A program made the translations under genes and the position numbers. The notes beneath the pieces were generated by a model. That model ran no database searches. It was not told the origin of the DNA and saw only the letters and a list, made by a program, of their open reading frames with translations. Source: Lineus longissimus (taxonomy: Eukaryota; Nemertea; Pilidiophora; Heteronemertea; Lineidae). Taken from it: DNA of 64,000 nt. The stretch is taken from assembly GCF_910592395.1 (NCBI RefSeq), contig NC_088308.1, positions 2,294,001 through 2,358,000 on the forward strand. The letters run 5' to 3'. Below, one piece after another: positions 41,701-55,500 of the stretch (the first letter of the stretch is position 1; each line of letters opens with the position of its first letter).

Positions 41701-43693
41701 TAGGCAAACGTACAGTTACCGGCATTCCGTTTTGGTGAGATCTTTTTTTTGCAGTTTGGTGATATGTCAATAATTCTCTCAGCTCCTTGAGAAATCACGG
41801 TCCTACTTGAAGCTATTTTGCATGAAAAACAGCCTGTCTCATGCCAAAGTTGTCCCTTCAACAAAGAACGTTTGTAGCTGATTTTATGGTTTGAATGGCC
41901 ATTTTGAAAGAGGGTTTAGAATCGAGGTCAACCAAAATAGTTCTTGGCCTCTAATGTACCCTCGGGAATTCAAGCCGCCGACTAGTCAAACCATTCTCTG
42001 GCCGATTGCTCGAACACCTGGAATCAGTGTGTACTTCAGCTTGAAAAGTTCGGGTGAAGGGGTTTTCTTCATGATAATATTCACAATGGTATATGATGAT
42101 GGTATAAGAGGGCCGGCGAATCTAGGAACTGGAAGAAGAGGGAGCGTGCACTGCATTTCTCATCAAAATTCCTGGACAGGTGTGTTCCAAAATTTCATGA
42201 GTGGTCAATTAAAAAAAGTTTACACCAATTAGGAGCCGTGCATCTGGTGCACCCGCTTGGATCCGCGCCTGATAAACGGACATGAATGAATAATAATAAG
42301 AAAATGTTTCAAAAAACACGAAAAAAGTAGATTCGCCGGGGTTCGAACCCGTGACCACCTAATCCGTAGTGCAACCGTCTAACCGCCGAGGCCATCAAGG
42401 CTTTACAGTAAGGGGAATGATAGACAGGGAATTTTCCTTGTTCAATTCGTCGCCATATTGAAAAAGCGCAATGATTGTGACGAGGTTACGCTGGCGGAAG
42501 AGTAATTGGGTACAAATAGTCCCAGATAATCGTATAATTCAATATTGCGACAGAGTTTTCTTGATATATCGTATTTATATAGCTCAGTGATATAAAAGAT
42601 AATGCTCGCATTTGATTTAAATGTTTGAATGGCTTTCTCAAAAAAATTTTAGAAGCGAGGTCAGCAGGGTCAAAAGAAATAGTCTTTGGCGCCAATGATA
42701 TCAGCAATGATTTGAATTAAGATTCGAGTCGATTCTTTTGGAGTCGGAAATACCCATGCACACGGCAATCGTATCTACCGGTATAGCTCCGTGCACGTGA
42801 TTTGAAGGGACAATTTCGGTGTGGGATTTAGGTGGCCAGGAAGCTGATATGTAATTTGAATCTATCCGCCTGCTCATCACTGTAGTTACAAACTAAATGC
42901 TCATCGCTAATAATGAATTTGGCGTGTAATGTGAGACGGGTTTGACATGACTTGCAAATCTTAGATTTTTAGGCAAACGTACAGTTACCGGCATTCCGTT
43001 TTGGTGAGATCTTTTTTTGCAGTTTGGTGATATGTCAATAATTCTCTCAGCTCCTTGAGAAATCACGGTCCTACTTGAAGCTATTTTGCATGAAAAACAG
43101 CCTGTCTCATGCCAAAGTTGTCCCTTCAACAAAGAACGTTTGTAGCTGATTTTATGGTTTGAATGGCCATTTTGAAAGAGGGTTTAGAATCGAGGTCAAC
43201 CAAAATAGTTCTTGGCCTCTAATGTACCCTCGGGAATTCAAGCCGCCGACTAGTCAAACCATTCTCTGGCCGATTGCTCGAACACCTGGAATCAGTGTGT
43301 ACTTCAGCTTGAAAAGTTCGGGTGAAGGGGTTTTCTTCATGATAATATTCACAATGGTATATGATGATGGTATAAGAGGGCCGGCGAATCTAGGAACTGG
43401 AAGAAGAGGGAGCGTGCACTGCATTTCTCATCAAAATTCCTGGACAGGTGTGTTCCAAAATTTCATGAGTGGTCAATTAAAAAAAGTTTACACCAATTAG
43501 GAGCCGTGCATCTGGTGCACCCGCTTGGATCCGCGCCTGATAAACGGACATGAATGAATAATAATAAGAAAATGTTTCAAAAAACACGAAAAAAGTAGAT
43601 TCGCCGGGGTTCGAACCCGTGACCACCCAATCCGTAGTGCAACCGTCTAACTGCCGAGGCCATCAAGGGTATGATAGACAGGGATTTTTCCTT

Positions 43694-46537
43694 CGAAATG
43701 CTGTGCAGGGCACCAGTCTAATGGGGGGGGGGGGGACAGTATCCATCTTTGAGACAGGTCCGTTGGAGAGATAGTATTTATTATTTTACAAAGCACTATG
43801 ATTCGAATATATAAAACAGATCAACAATCTCACCATGCTGGTAAAGACAGGTAGTCTCTTCTGTACCGCAGGTACAAGGACCTATCCTATTAAAAGAAAA
43901 AGATCTTGGATTCACTGTAGCAAAATCTGAGCTGACCAATACAACTGTCACAACCGACACAGCTGCTCAGTCACAACCAGCTTGCTGGAGCAATTAATAA
44001 CAATTTAGAGAGAATTTTTTTGAAAATAATAGTATTTATTATTTTACAAAGCACTATGATTCGAATATCACAGATCAATAATACATGTACATGCATATAA
44101 CAGCAGTGGTGGTATTATACACAACCTTTCACACTGACTTGCCCTCGAACACCACTGCACAAGGCAGAAAACCTTTATATGGATTCTTACTGGGAGACCA
44201 GGGCTGGTAGTAGGTTTCCACTCGAACAGAGAACGATGATTGTTTATTGGACCTACAGCACTGTTGCATGGATTTTTGGTTGAAAACTGTCCCAAGATCT
44301 CTGCCTGGGATTTCTCCCAAGTTTCAAGAAGTTCGATATGTCTGCAGAAGTGCTGTGGGGATCAAGGCAGTCAACAATGGACGGAAACTTCTTGAATCTC
44401 ATTATATTAGCAACTTATAGTATCAACAAATACAATCAATAGTTAACAAATCCAAGTTAGTTTTGTGTTTTGTAACAATTGTGACACATTCACACCAAAG
44501 CAGGAAGTAAGTCACCACACCTAGAATTGAGTGTGTGTACAAGATTGTTGTTTTCTCCAAACATCAAACACCAAATATCTCGGGCACCACAAAAGATACA
44601 ACGATGAGAGTGGTATCAAAACATAGCTTAAATATCAAGCTATATGAACAATTGGATAACTCCATATGCCCGAAGTGTAACTTACAACCCATTTTGGTGT
44701 AATGTGCCTATTTAACATATCAAGTTACATCAATGGAATGTCTTAGTTCATCGTCAACACTTTTGACACTAAAAAGTACATTCTAAGTAATGATAATATG
44801 TGTCAACTACATGTATGTGTACCTAAATTCACTCACACATCTGTGGATAGAAAGGTTGATTTGTGTTATTGCCATTTGAGTAAAATGAAATCCAAAGTTC
44901 AAAATTCCTCTCATAAAAATCTTGAGAACGTCACTCATAGTTTGTTCAGGCTCCTAAGCCACTTTAAAAAACAGAGTATACAGTCATGCAGAACTGATAA
45001 CACTAAGGCTACTAACAAGTACAAAGACTATATGATACATGGAAAAAAGTATGATACACGTAATATGAAATTACAAAGTGTATGAAATTAAAAATCAGTT
45101 TCATCTTACCTCTCAAGTTTCTGATGCAAAATTGAACCTTTACACATACATTTGTAAGGAAAAAGATATCTTCAGGTTCACGGCGCTAAGCTTTTCAGTG
45201 TTTTTGGAAATGTCAATGATAAATCTGAAGAGGCTAAATTTGCTGTCAGTGAGCTAAGTATTGTGGTTTATGTCATTTCTAATCTACAAAATTGCACTAA
45301 AAATATTCACATTCATGAACAATCACAGTCGGAATAACAAGACAATAATTTAAATATCATTTGGACGGATATTGAAACAGAAATCATAGCTCATTTGTAG
45401 GAGGAGGATCACTAGATTATACGAGGCTGGTATAGAGTTGCTTCAGAGTGCATCCAGTTTTCATATTTCACCAATATTTTGGCAAGGAATGAAATGAAAC
45501 TGTAGCTATTCTTCTGTGACCATAAACTATTTCTAGTAGGCTAATTTCCATGTTGGTCACGTACATAAATGAAACCAGTTTTTGACCTGGTTGGACATAA
45601 TAAAATTATTAGTTCAAAATTTCCATCTGCTACCAAAGTTGACATAATAATAATAAAATTGCCTACAAGAATATCATCATGGTCATGTTAAAATAGTCAC
45701 AGCGTAGAACTAAACCCAAGACAAGCTGTATAGAGTTTGGTGCAAGAGTAAATGTAATTCATACGCAACAAGATTTTTTGACAATGGGCTACTTTTCATT
45801 ACCAATACTTATACACCCTGTATTATATTATACACCCTGTATTAGAATCATACATACATGTATACAAGATATACAGACATTCTGTGCAAAATCATGTCAA
45901 TTAAATTTCCAATTCAAAGAAAAGGAAGGGACCGCTTAACGTACCAAAAACTGAAACAAATATAATACTTAAGATTCTGAAATACTTTAAGATATGATAT
46001 CACATGAGTTTTGCACCTTCGTTATTTCACCCAACACAATCAATTTGATACAATTTGGTGGCTCCAGCTTTGTTCAGAAAGCAGTAGATACAAAAAAAAT
46101 CTATTATTATGTTTCTGATGTATATCGTATTCAAGCAAGTTCTTAGTGGGGTATTTCACAGCAATGAACCCAAACTGATGCAATATGGTCCCCAAAAACA
46201 ATGTGGATACAGGGTTTAAGGCACAAATAACGCTGAAAAAAGGACCTTGGGCATATTTTTCGAAGATATAATGAAAAGCTACAAGGGTATTGATGATAAA
46301 TTGTGTATTCAGCTTCTGTGTGGCTAAGTCTACATGTAAACTGAAATCTAAAAAAATATGATGTTCTATTCAGCTATACTAATAAGAAATAGTTCAAGGG
46401 CTTCTATGCTGGAAAGTTTTGAAACGTGCATTGTCTCACAAAGAGTTCCAATATGGTAGTCAGCAAAACAAGGACTTGGCCACTAAATGATTGTAACAAA
46501 ATCAAATAGTTTCTCAATCTCAAGGAAAGTTCCCACA
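43694..46537. other. Non-coding stretch between the array and the DUF4795 gene
   Basis: No supportable coding sequence. It starts with a 13-G run at about 43723-43735 just after the array, then holds the direct repeat pair listed separately. Much of the rest is AT-rich and may be 3' UTR or flank of the convergently placed DUF4795 gene. An open stretch on the minus strand at 44129-44320 has no recognisable motif. Confidence 0.5.
43771..44069. repeat. 40-bp direct repeats carrying a minus-strand AATAAA
   Basis: ATAGTATTTATTATTTTACA and the following 20 bp (to CGAATAT) occur at 43771-43810 and again at 44029-44068, 258 bp apart. On the minus strand each copy reads AATAATAAATACT, containing AATAAA. 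They could be alternative poly(A) sites of the DUF4795 gene, about 2.5 kb past its stop, or simply flanking repeats of an old insertion. Confidence 0.8.
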
Positions 46538-49500
46538 TTACTCTTGTTTTGGGGCATCATCTTCGATGCTCTCCAGGACATCTTGATTCTCTGATCCATG
46601 CGGTGCAACAGGCACTGGAGATTGTGTTCTTGGGGGCGTCGTAATTATAAAGCCTGTACCGGAGAGTCGACCCGATGAAGGACGTTGTGCTGACTGCGGG
46701 CGTCCTCTTGTCGACCCTGGTCTCGGCGAGCTAATGTCTTGCCTCCCTGTGTTAGGAGTCACTGTTGGACGAGATTTCCCGTACTGCGGCGACATGGGTC
46801 TGATGACGGTCACCTGTCCGTTTGGTACTGTTGGGAACTTTGTAAATTGGTCCTCCATTCGACCTTTGTATATGTGGCCATCAGCACCTAAGATATCTTG
46901 CTCCTCCCTAAAAGATTTAAATCGTAGTATTAACTTTTTAGAAATGAAATAACTTACTTCATACTCAACTGAGTATTTATACATAGAACAGTGTTTGGTA
47001 GGTCTCCCAAGAAGCTAAGATTGGCATGGATACCACCCCCAAATACATTAGACACCGACACTGCAAACCACAAGGAATAGGGCAGAAATGTTTTGCAAAA
47101 TCATCGTCTAGAATCCAAGCAGACAATCGGTGGTTATGAATTCAGAAAACTTACTTGAATGCCGGCGTTGGTTCCTCTTCATGGAACAGGGTTCTGAAAA
47201 GACAATAGCAAAATCACAATTTTCAGCACTTGATGATCTTTTTGTAATATCAAATTTGAGAATTACCCAACAGCAATTTTTTGAGACAGATATGCCTTAA
47301 GGCAAATCTTCTCTCACCTGCTTTGGGTTATGGAAATGAGCCTGGCAGTTTAGAGAATCTGACTGAGACCATTCAATCATGTGGTATAAAACACCTCACT
47401 GACCTCTTCCATGTAAGAAATGACTGTGCTGAAACTTACGCCAACTGAGTGAGTCTTGTAATCCTCCTGTGAGGATAGGTCATTGTGTGAGTCCCTCCAC
47501 AGGCACGGTTGGTTGCATAGAGTTCAGCCGCTTCGGGCCCAGTGAAACTGAAAGGACAGGATGAAAATCTGGACATGACATGGTGAAAGACCTAAATGAT
47601 CATTACTGACAATGATAAAAACCTTAAAATCTTCAAATATAAAATGAATGTGTTATCAGAAAGTGTGTTAAAAGTGATGTACTAATATACTAGTATAGCT
47701 TGTTGAGAAGTTCATGCTACAAGATGAAATCTCTAAACTTCGTCGATCATTCAAAGGATCATAATTGACAGGGCAAGGAATTGAGAGGGCTGAAAAGCAC
47801 TAATTTCAACTCTCCTTGCCACGGAAGAGAGGCCAGCTCGTCAAATGTGGGAGTTTCAACAAACAGACGCTGGGAAGAAGAGGTGATAACTTAGACCTTC
47901 TTCAAACATATACCGCCAAACTACATGCAAGTTGCAACTAAATATCCACTTGTTCTTTTATTCTGTTCAAGTTTAGCAGTATCATAAGGTGTTTAAAAAT
48001 TTGGCAATTAAGAGCCTTTGGGTAAGAGAAGATAGGTTGAGGAAGAGAGACATGAGACAGATAAGTAAGTTTTCCATTTAATTCCTAAATCCTTTTAGTC
48101 CTCATTCAATCTGCATAGTCTGCACATGCTACCGGAATTTATGAAGAGGTATCCAGTAAATTATTTTCATCTTAAAACGCAATCAGGCATTTTGACACCT
48201 ATACCAATGATTACGATATTGTAATTCTATGGTACAAATCCTCAATTAACACCTTCAGCGCCGAACCACGTAGATCTACGTGGCCCAAATCCCCCCTCCC
48301 CCTGGTTATCGGAGTCTCATGGACTTCATGAAAGAACTACGTCATCGCGATCTTCAGGGCACAGTAGGAACTGAAAAGACAAGAAAGGGTCTTTGCAGTG
48401 CCTGCCTTGCCCTGAAGATGACGATGGTGTAGTTCTTTCATTCATTCAATTCATTCAAAAAGAAGTCATTTAAAGTTCTGAACTGCACCATCGCCATCTT
48501 CAGGGCACGGTAGACACTGAAAATACCGTTTAGTCTTTTCAGTTCCTACCTAGCCCTGAAGATGGCGATGGCATAGTTCTTTCATGAAGTCCATGAGACT
48601 CCGATAACCAGCTCAAAGAGGGGGGGATTTGGGCAACGTAGATCTAGATGGACAATATGTCAGCTTGTTGTCGGTCATGTGTTAGTAATCCTTCTTACTG
48701 GAGAAAGTGACAGGAGTCAATATATTTTAATCTGGTCATTTGTATTTGTTTTCAGACTTACGATAATCCTTTTAATTCTTTAGCATAGTGCACTAAAAAA
48801 GCACGGTAGTCACGCTCGACCTTCTTGGACTGGGCAAGCCTGCGTTCTTTTAAAGCACGCTCAAAGTTAGTGCCACTTTCCTTCGGCCTGAGTTGGCAAA
48901 AGTTAGTAGAGGTTATTGTTAGGTGTTAGCAGATACGATGGAATATGGAAAGGAAAAAGAAAAGAAAGAAAAAGTGAAGGAGAAAAGAAATGAAGGAAAG
49001 CAGAAAAACAAAAATAAGAAAGAACAGGAAGAAAGACACTTGTAACAAAAATGATGATTAAATTAATTAACATATTAACAATTAACACATATGACAAGGA
49101 CAGTTTTTTATATAAACCAACTGTCGTGAAACAAAATGCACGGCTTCAGTTTAAAAGGAAGGAGGAATTCATCTGACTATCACAATGGCAAGTCAGTAAT
49201 TTCATACTTCATACTCGTAACAATAATGAACTTAAAGCTGAATTTTGTTGGAATCTGAAGCCTTGCATTTCACCAGCAAAATACAGGACCTTCACAATGT
49301 GTAATGCACCCTCAACACAGGTGACAAAACAGTACAAAAGAAACACATCAAAGGTATATTTCATTTGCCTTCAAAATCATGCGAAGGAGGGACGTAGACA
49401 ATACCACACAAGTGGGATTACTGAGGTGTGGTATCAGCCGCCACCCAAGTGATGGCCTTTGGCTTGGAACCACTGAGTCCGCAGGTCAGGGGTTTCCTTG

Positions 49501-52500
49501 CCAAAGACTATAAGGAACGAAAGCCACAATAAAATGCCACTCTGCCTTGAGGGTGCAAGGGCAATCTCTGATTAAATTTAACAAAACAAACAAAGCGCAA
49601 TAACTTCGCAAAGCAAGAGGTTAAGGATGGCAGTGGATGCAGGACTAGCAAGCTCAGCAGGGATATTTTGTTCAAAGGTCCAGGGAGAACGCTGTGCTTT
49701 CTATAGGAGGCAGTTTGTTCCCCATTCGAATTGAACATTGTTTATACGTTTGAACATCATGAACTTGTTTCTCATGTCCTTTGAAATGATTATGTGTCAA
49801 AATTACTTTCAACGTTTTTTTACTCTGTATTATCACTAACAGGAGAATTGATAAAAGCAGTGTTGATGACCCAAGCCTCCAGCAAATTTCAATATTGTGT
49901 ACATGATTAGTTGTAATGTTATCTCTACACCATGCTGTTAGATTATATCAAATTTGATTACAGCTGCCTGCCTCCACAAGAACATTTGAAAGAAAGAATT
50001 GAAATATCAGACAAATTCCCAGAGTATTCTCAAATTAAACATATTTTACCTCGATGGTGGTTTAACATGGCCATGGCTATCAAATTGCACATAGGATACA
50101 TTAGAATTGGCATGGTATGCTTCTTGAGCAAAAGCACACAAAGTGACAAAAATACATGCAGCGAAATGACACAATAGAACATGCAAGTTTACAGAGCAAA
50201 ATTGCCATGCAATATCGAAGAAAAGCAAATCAGGAGAGGGGGTATGCGTATATAGTCTTGATAGTCGATGATCTTCCCACGATATCAACCCAATTCCAAA
50301 ATAGTACTCCATGGGAAGAAGACTATCTGTCCCACATACAGAGCATGGAATGGTATAACTTTAACACTCAACATTTTTGCCAAATGAAAGGGTTCATGCA
50401 GGAAACAAACAGGTTCATGTCACCACTTGAAACAGTCGATTGACGCTCTGACCTTCTTTTAGGGTTTGGCATTTGTTCAGGCTTCGGCCTGCTCATCCAC
50501 TCTTGATCTTTCCTGGGGGGTTTTAACCTCCCAACACTAACGCTGACATCAAAGCGAAAACAAACTAATCTTATGTTTAGGTGAGAGGGGGAGGGGGCTA
50601 CAGATTTGCGCCAAGGAGGGCCAGTGTCTTTTGACAACAAGTGATTCAAGCTATAGACAGTTCGATTTGAAAGAATTACCCATTTCTGATGAAATTCCAT
50701 GATTGTGATATGATTAAAAGGTAAATTATCTTAAACACTCATAACATAAGTTTTTTTCTTCATCTTTCTCAATTAACTCACGAGTTTACTTCTTTGTAAA
50801 TATAATACAACCTAAAAGCTACCAGCACAAAAACTACACTACACCAGAAACAAATTTATCTATAAACAAAAATGCTAACTTATAGTTCTAATAAAACACA
50901 ACTAACCTAAATATAAAGCCTGACATAGATCTACCGGGTACATGACCACAAATAAATCACCAGCCGTGGCTACGCCTGTTGGAGATATCGTATATTTATT
51001 ATTAAGGCAAACTACGAATCAAGGAGGGCTTGAACGCTGCCTACAGAACTTACAGTTTGGCTTGCTGTCTGATCTGCTCCAGTTCGAAGGTTGTGTAAGG
51101 TCGGGCTGACCTTGTGCCTGGGAGACCGGGTTGACCAGGGAGGGCTGGTATGGGACTGAAACATGCAGGCAACACTGGTTAGAAATGTGGTGTGAACATT
51201 GGTGTTATTTGAGGGGTTTTTCGAACAAATCAGCACAAGAGAGTGAAGCACCTGGCTTCTCTTTCTGAATTTTTGTGTGGTTGTAGATCCGTCCTCTCAT
51301 TTTTGATGCAAATTCTTACACAGATCCTTAAGTAGGTTACTAATTCGTCATCTGTGCTCATCTTGTGAGCATTTGTTTGGCGCCACTTCTCTTTGAACCT
51401 AATCTATATACTTACAGCTGTGGAATCATGTCCACGGGCCTATCACATGATATGCAATGGAATTTCTGCACCATTTGTCTGAAAAGAAAATTATGAAGAA
51501 TATATAGTCATATAATATTGGGTAACAGTATCCTGACATGTATCATCACCACAGTTGATAAAGAAACTGGCAGACAAGGGCCATCCACTCTCAGAAAGCA
51601 CTCGAAACTGAATACCATCCATAACTTGTTGGTACTCACTTCCTGAACCCAGCAGCATCATCCTCATCGAAGCCAGCATTGCCCTGGGCCGCCTTGATCT
51701 TGGCCATCAGTGCCTTCAGACGGCTCTCCAAGTAATCCTTCAGAGCATCGAGCTCCAATCTGTCAATCTTATTGTCAAGCTCCTTGGTAAGCTCCTCAAT
51801 TGCCTTCCGCCACTCAGAATCCTAAAAGATCAAATGAGAAGATATGTCTATTTGACACGGGAAATGATTTGATTGAAAGACCTGAATATCAGGGTATGTT
51901 TAATTGATTGATATCACAAGTTTGATAATGAAGACCGAAACAAAAAGCGACAGTTCCTGTTTGATATGTCACTGAATGAAATAAACACATGTTCCTCGAG
52001 GGTTGAAGCACAACTATAAGTTTTAACACGTATGCTTTCATCCAGGAAGCACACTTCTTCCAAGAGAATGCTCTTCCTACATAAAAAACACAAATATTAC
52101 AGGTAGACTGTACCCTGGATAATTTTGCCTCCCCTTTCTCCCCTCCCCTAGAATTCATGTACTTACATGGCCCTCCATCTTCTTGAGCATATCTTCAAGC
52201 ATTTTGTTTAGCTCTTCTATTGTCGTATCAAATCGACTCTGGCTGACCTTCTTATCTAAGGCACTTTTGTCGGCTTTCTGCAAGTAAGAACAAATAAATT
52301 GTTACCAGAATCATAGCGATCCCTCAGCCCAGATGAAGTTGACACGCAAAACCTAAAGAACTCGCCACATATACCTCTTTCATGTCTAGTTTTTACGCAT
52401 GTTTTATGTAGGTTTTGTGATGATTGTTTGATCACAAATTGATCCGTTGATATCGTCGCACGGGACCTCATGATGTAATGCAAATCTGTGCTGGCAGAAA

Positions 52501-55500
52501 GATTCTTTGATCTGCTTGGAGAATGCCATATGGACACTACTTTGCAATCATTCCGTCAAGAAAGAACAGATGGCAGCACAAGTTATCCGACAGCGATACT
52601 AAAGAATTTATTAGAATCTTTATATGAAGCAAATTATTGACTCCGCTTACCAGGTCCAGATTGACATCAACATAATCCTTGTCAGCCTTCTTCTCCTCCA
52701 ACTGGTTGGTGGTTTCACAAATTTCCTGAAGAAAGAGAATCGATTACACATCATCATCATCATAGACCCTCCTGGGGTACATCAAAAGCAATTGAAAGGA
52801 TCTCAATAGCCCAGGGGTTGTAAGGTCTACATCAGTTTGGGCTCCACAGCACAAACTCCTGATCAGATATCTCAAAAGCTTAATTGAAAGGAAATTTCTG
52901 GTTTTGTGATTATGTTTTGGTTACCTCGATCTTCTTGGTCTTGCTGTCATTCTGCTCACAGAGGTATTCTGTGGTTGATTTGAGTTTCTCAATCTCTGCC
53001 TGGAGGTTAGATATAGCACGGTGGGCACGGTTCAGGGCGTCAGTGTCCTAAAAATGAAGTATTTGGATTTAAAACTTGTTTGACATGCAAATAATATCCA
53101 CAAAAAATTAAGGGATTACGGACCATAATTTCAAGAATATGAATACATTATAAACCTCCATAATGATTACAGTAATTCATACTGGTTAAAACAAGATAAG
53201 TTTGAAGAAGAATTCAAAAACTAGCATACAGAGCAGGTTCTTTTTTAATAGCTATAACAAATTCTTTTTAACAATTCTTTTTACATAATACTCAAAATCT
53301 ACCTAAGAAATACACATGAAATATGCACTCAGCAACATTTACCACTTCAGGACACACTAACTAAACATCACTATCAAAACACACATCTAATTTACTCAAA
53401 AATTACCAAAATTTTGCATACCAGACTATGACCTATGAAATCTGGCTGCCCAAACAATCTCCACATTTTTGGTAGAAATCATCAGGAATTGAAATTTTTT
53501 GAGACACAAAATCAAACATGATTCAATAGTTATTACCAGTCTTAAAGGAAACTTATAGCAAATCGCTTATAAAAGTGGGGAGTTTAGAACAACCCGGTTC
53601 AAACTTCAGGCTGGAATAAGCTTCCATTGATAAATGTTAGCAGTTTCGAGTTCCCCTCAGGTAGTCGATAATGTAGCCAATGAGCTGCATAAGAAGCAAT
53701 CACCAATTTAGTTATTTTTACACATTCAGCTGGTCTTGATAAATACTTTTGCCACGACTGGATCTCTTTAACTGAAAGTGACATACATTGTAACACACGA
53801 AACACAACACATAACAAAACAATGATAACATTCAACTCGCAGCTAACACAAAGACAAAAATATCTTCATGACACTGAAAATCAAATGTGACCTTACAGGT
53901 CCGCCTATAGAAACAGGTAATGGTACCATTCTTAAAGGTTCTTCAATAGAAACAGGCACTGGTAAAGGTACCTTTCCTTTCTGAAAATCAAAATATTTTG
54001 AAAAGATATAGGGGGCATCATGAAATGGAGATGAGAACCCCTTGGTTTAATATTTATTATATAAGGCCAAACAATGCCCCCCTCTCCCCTTGTCCTACAC
54101 TCCAACAAATGACACTCGTGCAATTTCTTTGGCAGATGCTAATGCCCCGGACATAGAACACTGACAAACATGATGAACCGTTTGTTGCATGTTGGTAACC
54201 AAGAGAGAAAGTAGTGCGCACCCGCGGGACCATCATTGATTGCTTAATGCATTAACTAATCGATACGTCCAAAACATGCTGACAATTACCAAGACATTTC
54301 TAATTCATCAGATGATTGTGCACCGTACCCTTCCATGATCAGTAATGGATCACATTCATTCACTTCCGATTGATTTCATTGATTCTAATGCACCTATCCA
54401 TAAGGCCGTCTGCCTCTGTTTACCTTTTATGAACAGCAGACGATCATTACGTCTGTCTGTTGTTTTGGATGCAAAAGATAAACAAAGGTTCGTCAACCTT
54501 GCCTCAAGCAAAGTGGGGGCAGATCAAAAGTGCTCGCCTATAATATTCACACGCAAAAAGCATTAAAATTTCATTGAATCATTGAAATGATTACAGTGGT
54601 ACATGTGGTGGTAGTATCGATGAGTTCCATTCACTTGAAGGGCTAGGTTGTTATTTACAAACAGACAGATTTACAGCATACAAGTACCTGAATAATCTTG
54701 ACCCATCACACGTTAACACTCACGAATTGATCATCAAAACTGTGAACTCCTGAAGCTTCAAGATTGTACCAGTGGGTCAAACCACAAACCACACCACACA
54801 GTTTAGGACAACACATTATACATAAAACTAGATAACTTGCACAAGGTTACCTTTTGTCGGTCTTTTAAATCCTGTAACACAAGCCATTTGTTAATATCAT
54901 ATCAGGTAAAGTCTATTTCAATGCAGCGAATACAGGGGATACTATGTGGAGCACTGTTTACAAAATGGCTGTAATACTCGTAATGAAGAATAATCAAAAT
55001 AAGGTTTGAAAGCACCCATAAAAGTCAAGTTTAATTAGATTTGCCTCATCCCTTTCTAATAAACAAGAGTACAATTTTGGATTAAGACATTCTCCAGTAA
55101 TAACTCATCATTTGTGCCATTCAAGTGCAACAACACCTATTCACAAATGACAACTTGTTGACCATTTTGGACTAAACTTATTGGATTCATTCACAATCAA
55201 ATGCCTAATAAACAAGAAATATTAACATCACTTTGCATTCAAGTATCTGGTATAATGAGATCCATTACTTTTTCCAATTGATAATCAATTTGATTTCATG
55301 CTCTGATTCCATTATTTTATACTTTCAACAATGGATAAGGCATTGGCCTAGAAAAGAAGTTCTTAAAACTCTTTCCTTCGAGTTCACTTGGAAAACACTC
55401 CCAAAAAGCACAACACAAATAGAAATAAGATCTACATGTATATGAAACTGCACCAATTCACTATGGTTCAAATTGGTCAATAAGTTCACTTTCTGTGTGT

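Larger units (their letters stand above)
28519..43693. repeat. Tandem array of 12 units of about 1.27 kb
   Basis: The same 1,266-1,275-bp unit is repeated head-to-tail 12 times (about 15.2 kb). Landmark CGCCGGGGTTCGAAC occurs at 29634, 30902, 32177, 33445, 34713, 35988, 37256, 38529, 39797, 41065, 42334 and 43602. Interior units are almost identical; the first is the most diverged, and the last ends in a deletion near CATCAAGG. Two subtypes exist. A units have TCAAAAAAATTTTAGAAGC and ACCCTCGGG. B units (starting about 31054, 34865 and 37406) have TCAAAAAATTTTTAGAAGC and ACCCACGGG, and are up to 7 bp longer owing to an inserted AATAAGAT-type segment. Each unit has a tRNA-like segment on the minus strand and two diverged copies of a roughly 120-bp segment about 534 bp apart. 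The overlapping 60-113-codon ORFs lack family similarity and start at TTG, so I do not call them genes. Confidence 0.97.

Noticed and set aside
29191-43500. Recurring 113-codon plus-strand and 73/79-codon minus-strand ORFs in the tandem array
   Set aside because: They start at TTG, have no recognisable domain, overlap on opposite strands, and are broken in the B-type units. Their conservation is explained by recent homogenisation of the array.
28519-43693. Regular repeats as a CRISPR array
   Set aside because: Units are 1.27 kb and contiguous, with no short direct repeats separated by unique spacers, and the genome is eukaryotic.
28519-43693. Hammerhead ribozyme or retrozyme in the tandem unit
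   Set aside because: I searched for the CTGATGA and GAAAC core pair on both strands of the unit and found only near misses such as GTGATGA.
44129-44320. 63-75-codon minus-strand ORFs near the array edge
   Set aside because: No motif, splice signal or repeat relationship supports a gene.
50368-50700. Separate 110-codon minus-strand gene
   Set aside because: At most a 60-nt stretch (50453-50512) could be a cassette exon of the DUF4795 gene. The remainder has no support.
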